Assembly (NCBI GenBank): GCA_949825045.1 | Contig: OX463809.1 | Location: 1,143,501 to 1,207,500, forward strand | Reading direction: 5' to 3' | DNA: 64,000 bases | Source: Argyresthia goedartella | Lineage: Eukaryota; Arthropoda; Insecta; Lepidoptera; Argyresthiidae | Shown here: positions 1 to 10,279 of the stretch, one piece after another | Position numbering within the stretch: position 1 is the stretch's first letter | Layout: each line of letters opens with the position of its first letter | The notes under the pieces: generated by a model | What the model was told of the DNA's origin: nothing | Database searches by the model: none | The model's input: the letters and a program-made list of their open reading frames with translations, nothing else | Position numbers and translations under genes: made by a program

Positions 1-214
1 TTCCATCCATTCTTTTCTTTCGACATTCATTAAAAAAGAAAACGTAAAAGATTCACAGATTACAAAATAAAGTCCCAAGAAAGGGCTGCCACATCTAAAT
101 ACTAACTAACTAATCCAATGATAAATATGTCTACAACAGCTACATACGAATAAAAAAATCCAGGAGTCCGAGTCGAAAGATGACAACTCCAATGGAAAGC
201 AAAATTCAACCCCG

Positions 215-1820
215 GTTTGTTGTAATCCGGAAATCGACTATACGAATGATATGGCCTTAGGAAAAAATTACATAAAGTGCGTATACTTCAATGGCCTTAT
301 ATGGCGGGACGAAGCAATAGACATGTGTTGTAGTTCTGGTAAGGTGCAACTTCCGCCCTTCAAAAAGTTACCAGAACTACTCTATAGTTTAGAAATGGAT
401 TTACATCCTTATCATTCTCATTTTTTAGACAATATTCGAAAATATAACAGTTCTTTTGAAATTACTTCTTTTGGAGCAAAACAAATTAATCTAGACGGCG
501 GCTTTATGCCAACATTTAAAGTCCAGAGTTAGGTTTACCATCTAATAGGAAGTTTGTTACCAGCTTCCTGTCATATACTTAAATTCTTTCAAATTAATTT
601 TGTTGTTTATGATCACAGGGAGGCCCCATTAAGGTACAACAACTTCAGTGGGGTCAAACAAGAACTGATAAAAGCATTGGAGCAAATGTTGCATGCTAAC
701 AACAACCATACTAGGGAGCTAAAGACAGCTATAGATAAAGTTCCTCAGAACAGTGACAGTTTTGTTGTTGTAATTCGAGCTGATCGGAAGCCGGCAGATG
801 GTCATAGGGGTCGATTTAACGCACCTACAACAAACGAAGTGGCATTAATAATGGTCGGACAACAATTTGAACAGCGCGATATTGTGTTGCAGAGTAAGGG
901 TAAGCTCCATTGGTCGTACGACTCTTTACAATACCCTCTTCTATTTTGTCGTAGTGAAAATGGCTACTCCGTAGCTTAGCTCCGTAGATATCCACTAAAT
1001 ATATTCTCCCCAAGATGGTCTCAGCAGCATCATTTTATTCATATCTTCTCATGGTCAGACTGGATGAGACTTGATTTATTTCCGAGCAATTTTTTCACGA
1101 TTTCTGGTTGGCATATATGCTAAAATAGAGAGCGAGAGGTTACAATTCATTAAAAATAACCAAGCAAAGCTTAGAGTTGACAGTTATAATCATTTGAGGG
1201 ATGCAGTAGGTAGGCAAGATGCAGATCAACTTGGCCAATTAGTCGTTCTTCCTTCTTCATTTACAGGCAGTCCGCGTTACTTGCTTGAGAAGACGCAGGA
1301 TGCTATGACCTATGCCCGGCATCATGGCCGCCCTGACCTTTTTATTGTACTGACTTGTAACCCTAAGTGGGTAGAAATTAAAGAACTCTTATATCAGGGC
1401 CAAAATCACACGATAGGCATGACTTGATTTCCAGGGTGTTCCATTTGAAAGTTAAAAAAAAACTTATGGATATTTTAATTAAAGGCACGATGTTTGGTGC
1501 AGTCCGTTGTTACATGTTATCTGTAGAATGGCAAAAGCGGGTATTGCCTCATGTGCATATTTTGTTGTGGTTGGAATCACATTATAGCCCCCAATAAAAT
1601 TGATGACATAATATGTGCCGAAATTCCCCTACTCAATATTGGATCCCCTCCTTGATGAAATTATTAAATTTAATATGCTACATGGTCAGTGTGGCCATTT
1701 CAATTATATCTTACCATGCATGAAGGAGGGAAAAAGTTCTTAAAGATGCACAGACAGGGGAAGACGGTTACCCCCAGTACAGGACAGCTCCACAACGCAA
1801 AACTACAAAAGTAGTTTATA
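215..1820 (+). pseudogene. Helitron Rep (HUH) protein, decayed N-terminal and Rep part
   Basis: Fragments in shifting frames match the N-terminal and Rep regions of a Helitron replication initiator, which nicks and joins DNA during rolling-circle transposition. Residues seen include a cysteine pair followed by 'GKVQLPPF', then 'FLDNIRKYNSSFEITSFGA' (about 251-532). The block at 620-970 contains 'VVIRADRKPADGHRGRFN', and 1090-1420 carries 'FTGSPRYLLEKTQDAMTYAR' and 'LFIVLTCNPKW'. About 1535-1575 reads 'LPHVHILLWL', the HUH metal-binding motif. At 1740-1790 'QTGEDGYPQYR' follows in another frame. At least four frame changes and stops break it, and no helicase domain follows, so it is a truncated dead copy. 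Helitron assignment is firm; the ends of the element are not visible. Confidence 0.88.
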
Positions 1821-1829
1821 AAGAAGTCC

Positions 1830-4230
1830 TTTGATTTAGTAAAATACATTTTCATTAGCTTCGTTGCTACTTCCCTCGCCCCAACGATGTCAAGCAGACG
1901 TGACAGCACGGCTAAGAAACTCGCATCTCCACTGCGAATAGACGTAGGGTGATCATGAGATGACTACTACAAAGGAAAACATGTCATTGTCCTCACCCAT
2001 CAGTATTTAAAATAAGTTAAGTTAGCTTGTAGCAACTAAATCAGTTTAAAACAGAAAAATAAATGGATCGTTCTGCAATTGGTAAACGTCTGCATTGCAC
2101 GTATTTTCTTACAAGTACTGTTTATTTGAGTCATGGAAATGGAACATTTTATGCCTACAAATTCGTCCGGTTTGTTAAATCCTGGCACACTTATGTATTC
2201 TATACATTTATAAGTATTTTCATACAAGATAATCCGTTTATTTGAATTCTGGTATTTTTTCCACTGCCTCTACAATCTTTACTTAAATTAAATGGGTCCT
2301 TTTCATGTAATTCTGGCAGAATTTTACTTTACAGAATGTGGGAAATACCCACAGTCTGTACATTCATAAGTGTTTCCTTCTCCTGATCCTGGCATGTTTT
2401 CCACAGCATGACTTATTGGATTCACATAGTCATGTCATTTCATACAACTTACCTGCATACAATAGCATGTTTAAATGCCATAAAATGTATATCTACTGAC
2501 TGAACTGTAGACAAGCGGAATATGGGTAATGTAATATAATTGTATTGTATTGATTTGTATTGTATTGTATTGAAAAACAGTATCTTTAATGGTTCGCTTC
2601 GTTTTACGTATTTTATATAGTGCTAAAGTTAAAGTAATCGCACTGTACCTTATTAAATAAATACAATGGTTATTTCATTCCAGTGTTATTTGAACAATGA
2701 GTTTAAACCTATCTATGAATTTTCATTAACTCGCTTCAGCCGTGCTTGGCAGGCATATTAAGTGGAAAATTGGTTTAAGTGGTATTTTCCTCAGCGATAA
2801 ACGGAGTTAAAAGTCAAGCTATTATTGTTATTTATTGTATTCATTCACATTAGTTCGTAGGTTCAAAAGGATTATTTCAGAGAAGGATTTTTCGAAACTC
2901 AACAGAAGGCGCTATAGACGGCCTGGCCATTTTTTGCTTTGGCGCTTGATGAATCTTGTAAATATGGGTAGAGGACACTTATACAACCCAAAATTTATTT
3001 ATTTATTTAACTATAACTATACTTAACTATACTACGAGTATAAGCCCCACAAAATCCTAATAGGCGAGACAGTTTCCGTCAGTTTTGTTATTTGACGTCA
3101 TCACCCAGAGACAGAGAAAAGTTAGTGAGATTAGCAACGTTGTTGTTCGAGCAAGTGTGATCGCGAGAAAGCTACAGAGAATGATAGAGAACGTTGATAT
3201 TTTTTTATTAAAGGAGAGAGAGAAATCAAAGAGTTTGCTTAGCCGAGTAACTACGTCATTTAAGAAGAAGTATTTGAGGTCAATTTTCATTCTGACTGTT
3301 TTTGTTTTCTGTAACCGAACTGAAAATAACCAAACCAGTTTTGTGCTTCGGAAATGAACCACTTTAATTATTTCAAATAAAGTTTGTTGACGACTAACTG
3401 AAGTATAGTTAAAAAGGCGATAACCAAAAAAGTTTTGTTATTTTTTTTTTTCAGTGAATTAAAACTACTTATCTAGGGAATTTAGTAGCCATTTGACTTG
3501 TGAATGGGAGGACAATAAAAAGATATTGATTGATAGAAGCATTAGGTTAATACTAAACTAAAAACCGAGCTGTCTTCGTTATACACACAATATGAAAATG
3601 TATTTGAAGAACAAAATAGGTAAAAATGATAATTTATAATTTTGATCAGTGCGGTGCTGAATATGAGTATGCTTTGATTTGAAGAGAACGTCTATCCTGG
3701 AGAGGGAGCTGTGTGATGCCCACAATCAAATCACACAATTAGAAGAGGAGTCTCATGGTTCAGCAGCACTAATAAACCAAAATTTATTTGAGGAATTGAT
3801 GTTAGCGGATAATTTTTCCGGCCAAGTTTCTGTTGCTTGTAGAGATGTGTCCAGTTCAGTGATTGAACTAAAACATCAAAAATGTTAAAGACTTAATAAA
3901 AAACAATAGGAGTTAAACACTGTTAGTGAGAGCCATGTCTTGGATAGCCCTCTCTTTTAGATTCTTTAAAATGTCTACGCTGTCAAGATTATTAACTTAT
4001 GGCAAAAAAGTGTTATTTGTTGATAAGTAACTAAAGTATTCAGTGTTGTTCTTTCACCTTTCTTAATATGCGTAGCCCCGATTTTATAAGTAAAGGTGGT
4101 ATTTATTCCTTTTTCATGGCCTAATAATACAAGAGTTGTACCATTTCTGAATCGGCATAGCAGAAGCAAGTTTTTAAAGGTATTTTCGCAAATCGTGTCA
4201 AGTTTTTTTTTACGGAAAATGCGAAGTCAA
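1830..4230. other. AT-rich intergenic stretch, no supported gene
   Basis: No recognisable gene. A short TTGTA microsatellite lies at about 2538-2575. An open frame at 3085-3357 (plus) is basic and has a hydrophobic tail, but an equally long frame overlaps it on the other strand and I recognise neither. Another at about 3679-3888 starts with a Glu/Leu/Gln-rich stretch ('LERELCDAHNQITQLEEES') that could be a short coiled coil. It may be an exon or retropseudogene remnant, but there is no good splice or family evidence. Confidence 0.5.
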
Positions 4231-4232
4231 CG

Positions 4233-4274
4233 TTTTGTTGAAGATTTAAGTCTTAACTTAAATCTTCAACAAAA
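4233..4274. repeat. Perfect 19-bp inverted repeat (hairpin, CTTA loop)
   Basis: Left arm 4233-4251 and right arm 4256-4274 are exact reverse complements around a 4-nt loop. The hairpin ends a few bases before the SINE at 4278. It may be a fold-back left by an older element; I see no coding role. Confidence 0.85.
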
Positions 4275-4277
4275 AAA

Positions 4278-4550
4278 GAGCTCCGTGGTCTAATGGGTTT
4301 CACGCTTGCTTCTCACACAGGAGATGCAGATTCGATTCCTGACCATGTACCAATGCGATAATTAATTTATCTTAAGTACATAATACGCACGTTCTAACGG
4401 TGATGGAAAACCATTAATTACTCCATAGCTGCGGCGATGGGCTAGCCTCCTGTCACGCAAAACGGAGTATTGAATAACCGGCTTAAAAATGGGCATAATT
4501 GTGCCTCTGCCAGCCCGTATGGGAAAAGGCGTGACGCTATGTTATGTTCC
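4278..4550 (+). mobile_element. tRNA-derived SINE
   Basis: The head keeps RNA polymerase III promoter boxes: box A 'TGGTCTAATGGG' at 4286-4297 and box B 'GATTCGATTCC' at 4329-4339, spaced as in a tRNA. A non-tRNA body follows ('CTGCGGCGATGGGCTAGCCTCCTG' region at about 4430) and runs to about 4550. The head does not fold as a functional tRNA. Such SINEs are copied by a partner LINE. The 3' end is approximate. Confidence 0.75.
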
Positions 4551-5861
4551 CAAGAAATGGCTGGCACTCACATTGTAAATAATGGGGAATATGAATTAAA
4601 CTTTTACGCAGACGATATATCGAATCGCATGCAACTTTCACTGAAATAATGTTATGCTTATTTTATGCACCTAAAGGAAGTCTTCCTTTGGTGTCGCTGT
4701 GGGACATCACTTATGGGACAACCTGTATAGGGTTGCAACTTCTGGCACGTATTGTATATTTCGACAACCGAACGTAAACAAAGAAGCATTGCGACGAATC
4801 TTTGAACAAATATTAATATAAGTACGAGTTCCATGAGCATAATATTTGGTATTATTACAGGCAGTTACAAACGTTTGTTTAAAAAATATTTTCATTGGCA
4901 GTGGTGGTGAACACGTGCTCTGAAAACATGATGGCTACTCAAGTTGCCCTGGGCCTGGCGCACAATTCTGCTAGCAAGATGACAGTTCGCAGTGAGCATT
5001 TTCGCGTTACTACGCGGCGACAACGACGGCTTACTTTATCATCAAAACAAGTAGGTATTTAAAATAGCGTTAACAAAGTAATAGCAATAACAAAGCAAAC
5101 ACTTGACAAAAACACAAGGCGTCTAAAATAACCATAGATTATTTCCTGATTTTAATGATTTTAGTTTTGACTGCGGAATCGGCAAACTGTAATCTTTAAT
5201 TACATTCTTTTATATACCTACTTTAACACAGTTATATCTCAGGCCTATTAGATTATTTTTTTATTCTATTAAAATTAAATGTTTTGACTATATCCTTTTA
5301 ATTTCTTTGGTGAATTACTTATTTGTAATGATGAGCAATTCATACCCAAAATACCAAAAGGTTTGCCGTTGTTAGTGAGCCGTCATTTTTCTAGCGGAAT
5401 CCAGGCCCTGAAGGCCAAATGTGGGAGAATAAACACTTCTGGAAAATATACGATTTGGTTAAGCGACGTTTGCCTCCGAAGTTGGAATAGAAACGCTTTT
5501 TAAAAGCTTCGCGTGTCGAAGTTTGTGCTTTTGCAAATATGATAGCGGATTGAGTTTACAGTGTGGGCGCCAAATCCTAAAAATATACCTTGTTTTAAGA
5601 TATGAATAAAATGTTTTGGATGTTTCAGTTCCGTTTGGCTCTGCCAGAATTAAGCTTTTTGAGTTATTCAAGACGGGGCGGCGTTCAATTTGGTGCATAT
5701 GCAAATGTGTTTGGAAGCAATATTGACGTGTGGTATACAGCTGTAGATGTTTTTGGTCAAAGAACAATAATATAAAGTCCGTTTTTACATAAAACCAATA
5801 CTAAAGATGTTATAACGTAGACCGAAGTTTTACATAGTGAACTGCGAGTTAATGAGTTATT
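4551..5861. other. Intergenic, no supported gene
   Basis: AT-rich sequence without a recognisable gene or repeat boundary. A frame at about 5629-5775 follows a TTTCAG and could mimic an exon, but I could not match it to a family. Confidence 0.45.
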
Positions 5862-6400
5862 ACCCATGATCTTAGCAACAGGCTTTGAAGTCACTGAAGC
5901 ATGCGGCCAGTCACAGCTCTGCAGTGGACTGGGCAGTGGCATCGAAGGTGCCATTCATGCCATGATCGATGTCTTCCAAAGAGATTGCCAACCTGGTTCA
6001 AACTGGGGAATGCTCCTCGTTGACGCGAACAATGCTTTTAACGCCGTGAATAGACAACTAGCCCTCTGGCAAGAAAGAATATACTGGCCACACTGCGCCC
6101 GCTTTTTTTATAATACTTACAATGGCCACGATGAACTAGTATTTCGCGATTCTGATACAAGACTATATAGCAGAGAAGGCGTAACCCAAGGAGACCCACT
6201 CGCAATGCCACTGTACGCGCTTGCAACACTACCAATAATTAACAAACTTAAAACCGAAAACACAGTCACACAATGCTGGTACGCCGATGACTCCTCCGCG
6301 CAAGGCACTTTCCAAAGCCTACGACAATGTTGGGACAACTTAAACAAAACAGGCCCAGCATACGGAAACTTACCACGAGGTAAAAAATTATTTCTAACTA

Positions 6401-6831
6401 GCTGACCCGCTCTCGCTTCGCTGCGGGTAGCTCTACCCCTACTTTACCCTTACCCTACCCCTACCCTGCCCTACCCTACCCTTACCCTACCCCTACCCTA
6501 CCCCTACCCAACCCCTACCCAACCCCTACCCAACCCCTACCCAACCCCTACCCAACCCCTACCCAACCCCTACCCTACCCAACCCCTACCCTACCCCTAC
6601 CCTTCCCCTACCCTACCCTACCCTACCCCTACCCTGCCCTACCCCTACCCTACCCTACCCCTACCCTACCCCTGCCCTACCCCTACCCTATCTTACCCTA
6701 CTTTTAAACCTTCCCTCGTCTACAACAAACATTTCAAAACCAAAATCAGCTAAATCGGCCCAGCCGTTCTCGAGTTTTTGCGAGACTAACGAACAGCGAT
6801 TCATTTTTATATATATAGATAGTGTCAGAAA
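6401..6831 (+). mobile_element. Short nonautonomous element inserted in the RT pseudogene
   Basis: The insertion begins 'AGCTGACCCGCTCTCGC' and ends with 'CAGCCGTTCTCGAG' sequence followed by a TATATA-rich tail at about 6815-6831. RT-like coding stops at its left edge and resumes at its right edge, which sets the boundaries to within a few bases. The start and end resemble a widespread insect short repeat, possibly an RTE-LINE-dependent family (inference). I could not fix a target-site duplication. Confidence 0.6.
6433..6700 (+). repeat. (TACCC)n-type simple repeat
   Basis: About 270 bp of TACCC, CTACCC and AACCCC variants inside the short element. It differs from the insect telomere unit TTAGG and lies inside a transposon, so it is an internal microsatellite, not a telomere. 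Confidence 0.85.
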
Positions 6832-7195
6832 CCGACAAGTCTACCAACGTCTCCATAGTTACCGGCTCCCGCTTCCTAGGAGGCTACATATGAACAGCTG
6901 GACGACTTCATAAAAAAGAATGTAACCGAATGGATATCCATCATCGAGAAACTCACAACAATCTGCAAAACTCACCTCAAGCCGCTTACACCGCCTAACT
7001 AAAGCAGCTCAGTTTAAATCGTCCTTCCTACTAAGTGTCTTAAAAAATGCAGAAGAACTTTTGGAAACCATACGTCATGTATGGTTTATAAAAACAAATT
7101 ACCCGATTGCATTTTCAATGGCAACAAATATAGTGATCACCAAAATATTTTTTCCTACCCAAAATGGATAAACGAATACCAAAAGTTGCAAAAAA

Positions 7196-7275
7196 TATCA
7201 GGGCATAATAGTGCGGTAGCTTAGGTGAAATTAGGTTCGTGTTAGGTTGAACATGTAAGAACAACAAAAAATACT
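7196..7275 (+). repeat. Shared repeat core (GTAGCTTAGGTGAA ... GTGTTAGGTT)
   Basis: Contains 'GCGGTAGCTTAGGTGAA' then 'TTCGTGTTAGGTTGAACA' and 'TGTAAGAACAACAAAAAA'. The same core, with or without a GC-rich hairpin between its halves, recurs at about 14685-14780, 29410-29495, 50895-50985 and 52770-52850, with a partial copy at 51971-51999. Confidence 0.75.
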
Positions 7276-7279
7276 TAAA

Positions 7280-7567
7280 ACATAATCTTAAATACACAAA
7301 ACATAAAAAGAAAGTTTGGTGATTGATCATTTATCCAAACACAATTTGGTGGACATTTATGCATTCTTGCAGTCATTTCGAATTTATTGGTAGTAAAATA
7401 GTTGCGATTTTTGGTAATCGTTTAAACATAAGCCATTTTCAATCCTTCAGTTTGTTTTTTATTTATGAAAGCCTTTATTTTGATAACCCACTCGATAGAT
7501 TTTGAAAAAAAAAACTTTTAAGACAAATATTTTGTCGCATAAATTGTTTTTTTTATTTTTTTCATTT
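7280..7567. other. AT-rich, no supported gene
   Basis: Nothing recognisable. This is the left flank of the BEL-1 insertion; its last five bases, TGATG at 7568-7572, are the left target-site duplication. Confidence 0.6.
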
Positions 7568-7572
7568 TGATG

Positions 7573-7891
7573 TGTAGGGGGTTGTGGCGTTCACTTTTCG
7601 GAGATAAAAGGTCCAAATAGGTAGAAAAGAGTGTTTATTAGCACTTTAGCGTCCACGGTACAAATAAACGTGGGAAAGACCCTAGAGTAGACCGTAACGG
7701 ATGCGGTGTCACTCTCGCGCGCCTGCTTTCATGCGACTGACTGGGCCGGGTACTCTCATTGGCCGGCGGGGCGGCTGAGAGTGACGTCACACGCTACTAG
7801 CCTATGCTCACGCCTGTCCGTTCCACACAGGGGTAGACAGATGCGATAGCTTAATGCAAACTAGATACCTATGTATAAAGCGTCGCCAACA
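7573..7891 (-). repeat. BEL-1 3' LTR
   Basis: 319 bp, matching 13559-13871 over its whole length. A purine-rich tract (on the minus strand, 'AGGGTGGGG' at about 7895-7903) precedes it in element direction and is the likely polypurine primer for plus-strand synthesis. Confidence 0.95.
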
Positions 7892-7911
7892 AGCCCCACC
7901 CTAGTGCTGCT

Positions 7912-10185
7912 TCAGCACTCTTCTCCGATGGGAATCCTAGCGACACGTGCCGCGGACCTGCGCAGCACTCCCGACTTGGTCCGCACATCCACTACTCTCA
8001 CTCGACCATCTTTGCCTGGCATCGTTGACACGATTAATCCTCTTGGCCTTATGTTCCTTGGAGATTCTGGGTCGACGATCAAAACTAAATCACCAACCTG
8101 CAAGGGCTGTTTGTGTTTATCCAAGTGCCACTTGCTCCTTGGTATCATATCGGGCAGTATTTCTCGTACCCAACGTTTCCAATACATATCAGCTAGTCGT
8201 TGAGCTATCCGCCACTGTTTCCGTAGGAATAAGTCAGTGTCATTGAATGCTCCAAGGATCGGTAGATTAGAGGAAGAACCTAACAGAAAATGATTTGGCG
8301 TCAGAATCTCCTCAGTACTTGGCTCGACGGATACGTGAGTAAGGGGTCTGCTGTTTACGATCTGTTCGACTTCAGCGATTAGTGTGCGGAAGGTTTCGTC
8401 ACGTGGAGCCCGTTCTTTGAGAATAACCTTTAGTGAGCTCTTCACGCTGCGTATTAACCGTTCCCAAGCGCCACCCCAGTGTGGGCTGGCCGGAGGTATG
8501 AACTTCCATGTTGTGCCGTAATTAACGGCTTCCCTCTTCAAGATTTCTTCATCCAGTTCTAGCACAGATTTCTTTAGCTCAGCATCGGCGCCCCTAAGGT
8601 TCGTCCCGTTATCCGAATAAAGGTGGCTTGGCCATCCTCGTCTTGACGCCATGCGACGTAGCGCCATGATTAACGAGTCCGTGGAAAGTGAATTTACTAG
8701 TTCTATGTGTATCGCACGTACAGTTAAACACGTAAACATAACGCCGTATCGTTTTTCTCTTCTGCGTCCTACTGTAACTTCCAAAGGGCCAAATAGATCC
8801 AGACCACAGTGGGTGAATGGACGCCTATGATGAGCCATGCGTGCTTTCGGTAAGTTACCCATTCTGGGTGGTTGAGGCTTTGCCTTTCGTATTCGGCAAA
8901 GCATGCATTTTGAGGTGACATTCTTCACTGTTGGCCTGATGCGAATAATCCAAAACTTTTGTTTCAGGTCGTTGACGACTGTCTCCTGATTGCCGTGTGC
9001 TGCTCTGGTGTGGTAGTGCTGAACTATCAGCCTGGCGATGTGATTTTTACCGTCTAGTATCACCGGCTGTTTCGCGTCACTTTCTATTTCAGGCGCAGCT
9101 CCAATTCGTCCATCAGCGCGCATCACTCCATGTTCATCGAGGATTGGTGATAAGGTAAGTAATCTGCTTGTTTTATTAATTGTGTTTGTTTGTTTCAGGT
9201 TGGTAAGATCTTGCGGGAATGACTGTGCCTGTGAGTACTGTAGCAGTAGTCTCTCAGCTCTTTGCATCATCTCACCATCAATGCCACCAGTAAGTTTCTT
9301 GAGCTTGTCAACGAACGATATAACATTACAGGTTGCCCTCAGTAATCGGAGCCACGAAGAAAACCTGGTCGGATCGGGTACAGCTGGTAAGTCCCCCGGG
9401 AACTCCTTTATCAACGTGACACATTCTAGCTGTTCAGTCTTCATTTCAGGCATCGCGATATCAGCAGGCCAGTGCTTCTCGTCGCTAAACAAGAAGGCTG
9501 GACCGCGGAACCATTCTCCTTCGAAAACTGTTATGTCACAGTTGTCTCTTGTCGCTATGTCCGATACATTAAGATTTGTAGGCACGTAACGCCACTCGTC
9601 CGCTTGAGTCAGTTCATCGATTTCGCCTAAGCGATGCGCAACGTAGGCTTTGTAATTTCTAGCGTTGTTCTTGATCCAATACAAGACTGTAGATGAGTCA
9701 CTCCAAAAATATCGGCGTATCGGAGACATTGTGTGTTCTTTAATTATTGTTCCCGCTAATCTTGCGGCGAGCAAACTCGATTGTAATTCGAGCCTCGGTA
9801 CTGAAACAAGCTTTACTGGTGCAACGCGACATTTACTCGCGATAAATGCGGTACGTACTGTATCTTTGCTATCAATCCAGCGCCAATATGATACTGCACA
9901 CATTGCTTTTGTTGATGAGTCACAGAAAGTATGTAGCTGTAGGTTCATATAGCGCGTAGCGGGAGCACAGCGAAGTGGAGGCTGTGGCGGCGGCGGTGGC
10001 TGATAACAGCTGTCCGTTACGGGTGAGTCACCGTTACCTGACCTAATTTCGCTGCAATAGTATCGCGGTAGACGAATGTTGTTTATGCGTGCAAGTAGGT
10101 GGATCCATTCAATCCATTGCTTGTGTATAGCGTCCGTTATTGTTTCGTCCCAGTCAATGTTAGCCCGCCATGTATCTTGAAGCAT
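7912..10185 (-). CDS. BEL-1 pol, 3' part: RNase H and integrase
   Basis: This 757-residue open frame continues the broken pol. Residues about 80-190 hold an RNase H fold with 'FCDSSTKAMCAV', 'LELQSSLLAARL' and 'SDSSTVLYW', the acidic residues that cut RNA in RNA/DNA hybrids. Residues about 385-435 hold the integrase zinc domain ('HYHTRAAHG' ... 'CMLCRIRKA'). The DDE core follows: 'DLFGPLEV', 'YSDNGTNLRGA' near residue 521 and 'SPHWGGAWERLIRS' near 566. A C-terminal DNA-binding region ends the protein. The integrase inserts the cDNA into host DNA. The frame is intact; the nominal start is only the first Met after the upstream stop, and the natural protein would continue from the gag-pol frame at 10280. 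Confidence 0.93.
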   Translation of the reverse strand: MLQDTWRANIDWDETITDAIHKQWIEWIHLLARINNIRLPRYYCSEIRSGNGDSPVTDSCYQPPPPPQPPLRCAPATRYMNLQLHTFCDSSTKAMCAVSYWRWIDSKDTVRTAFIASKCRVAPVKLVSVPRLELQSSLLAARLAGTIIKEHTMSPIRRYFWSDSSTVLYWIKNNARNYKAYVAHRLGEIDELTQADEWRYVPTNLNVSDIATRDNCDITVFEGEWFRGPAFLFSDEKHWPADIAMPEMKTEQLECVTLIKEFPGDLPAVPDPTRFSSWLRLLRATCNVISFVDKLKKLTGGIDGEMMQRAERLLLQYSQAQSFPQDLTNLKQTNTINKTSRLLTLSPILDEHGVMRADGRIGAAPEIESDAKQPVILDGKNHIARLIVQHYHTRAAHGNQETVVNDLKQKFWIIRIRPTVKNVTSKCMLCRIRKAKPQPPRMGNLPKARMAHHRRPFTHCGLDLFGPLEVTVGRRREKRYGVMFTCLTVRAIHIELVNSLSTDSLIMALRRMASRRGWPSHLYSDNGTNLRGADAELKKSVLELDEEILKREAVNYGTTWKFIPPASPHWGGAWERLIRSVKSSLKVILKERAPRDETFRTLIAEVEQIVNSRPLTHVSVEPSTEEILTPNHFLLGSSSNLPILGAFNDTDLFLRKQWRIAQRLADMYWKRWVREILPDMIPRSKWHLDKHKQPLQVGDLVLIVDPESPRNIRPRGLIVSTMPGKDGRVRVVDVRTKSGVLRRSAARVARIPIGEEC

Positions 10186-10279
10186 GATTTTGCCCCTTAT
10201 TGTGAACGGAGATAAAAATCCCTAAACATCAAATATTGACATAATAAGTCGTAGCATGTCCCTCTTGGTCGGTCGTTTC
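10186..10279 (-). pseudogene. BEL-1 pol break: frameshift plus stop codon
   Basis: In element direction the gag-pol frame runs into a TGA just after residue 1082. The next pol residues ('EKRPTKRDML') are found one frame over, so a one-base type shift lies near 10280. In that second frame a TAG interrupts the conserved 'SIFD' stretch at about 10220. These are the only two lesions I see in the pol of this copy. Confidence 0.8.

Larger units (their letters stand above)
5862..7080 (+). pseudogene. Non-LTR retrotransposon reverse transcriptase fragment, interrupted
   Basis: The open frame 5866-6405 carries the RT palm: a D-containing motif A 'LLVDANNAFNAVNR', motif B 'EGVTQGDPLAMPLY' and the catalytic motif C 'WYADDSSAQG'. 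This enzyme copies LINE RNA into DNA at a nicked target. The frame is cut at about 6400 by a foreign insertion. RT-like coding resumes at about 6832-7080 ('VTGSRFLGG' and a helical stretch), in more than one frame. Endonuclease and the upstream part are missing. The LINE clade is uncertain; the 'GVTQGDPL' wording differs from the Jockey-like LINEs elsewhere in the window. Confidence 0.8.

Noticed and set aside
5640..5775. Exon-like frame after TTTCAG
   Set aside because: No donor or family match, and alternative frames of similar length exist on both strands.
6433..6700. Telomere or subtelomere signal from TACCC units
   Set aside because: Insect telomeres use TTAGG; this array is inside a short transposon with its own ends and lies within an RT pseudogene.
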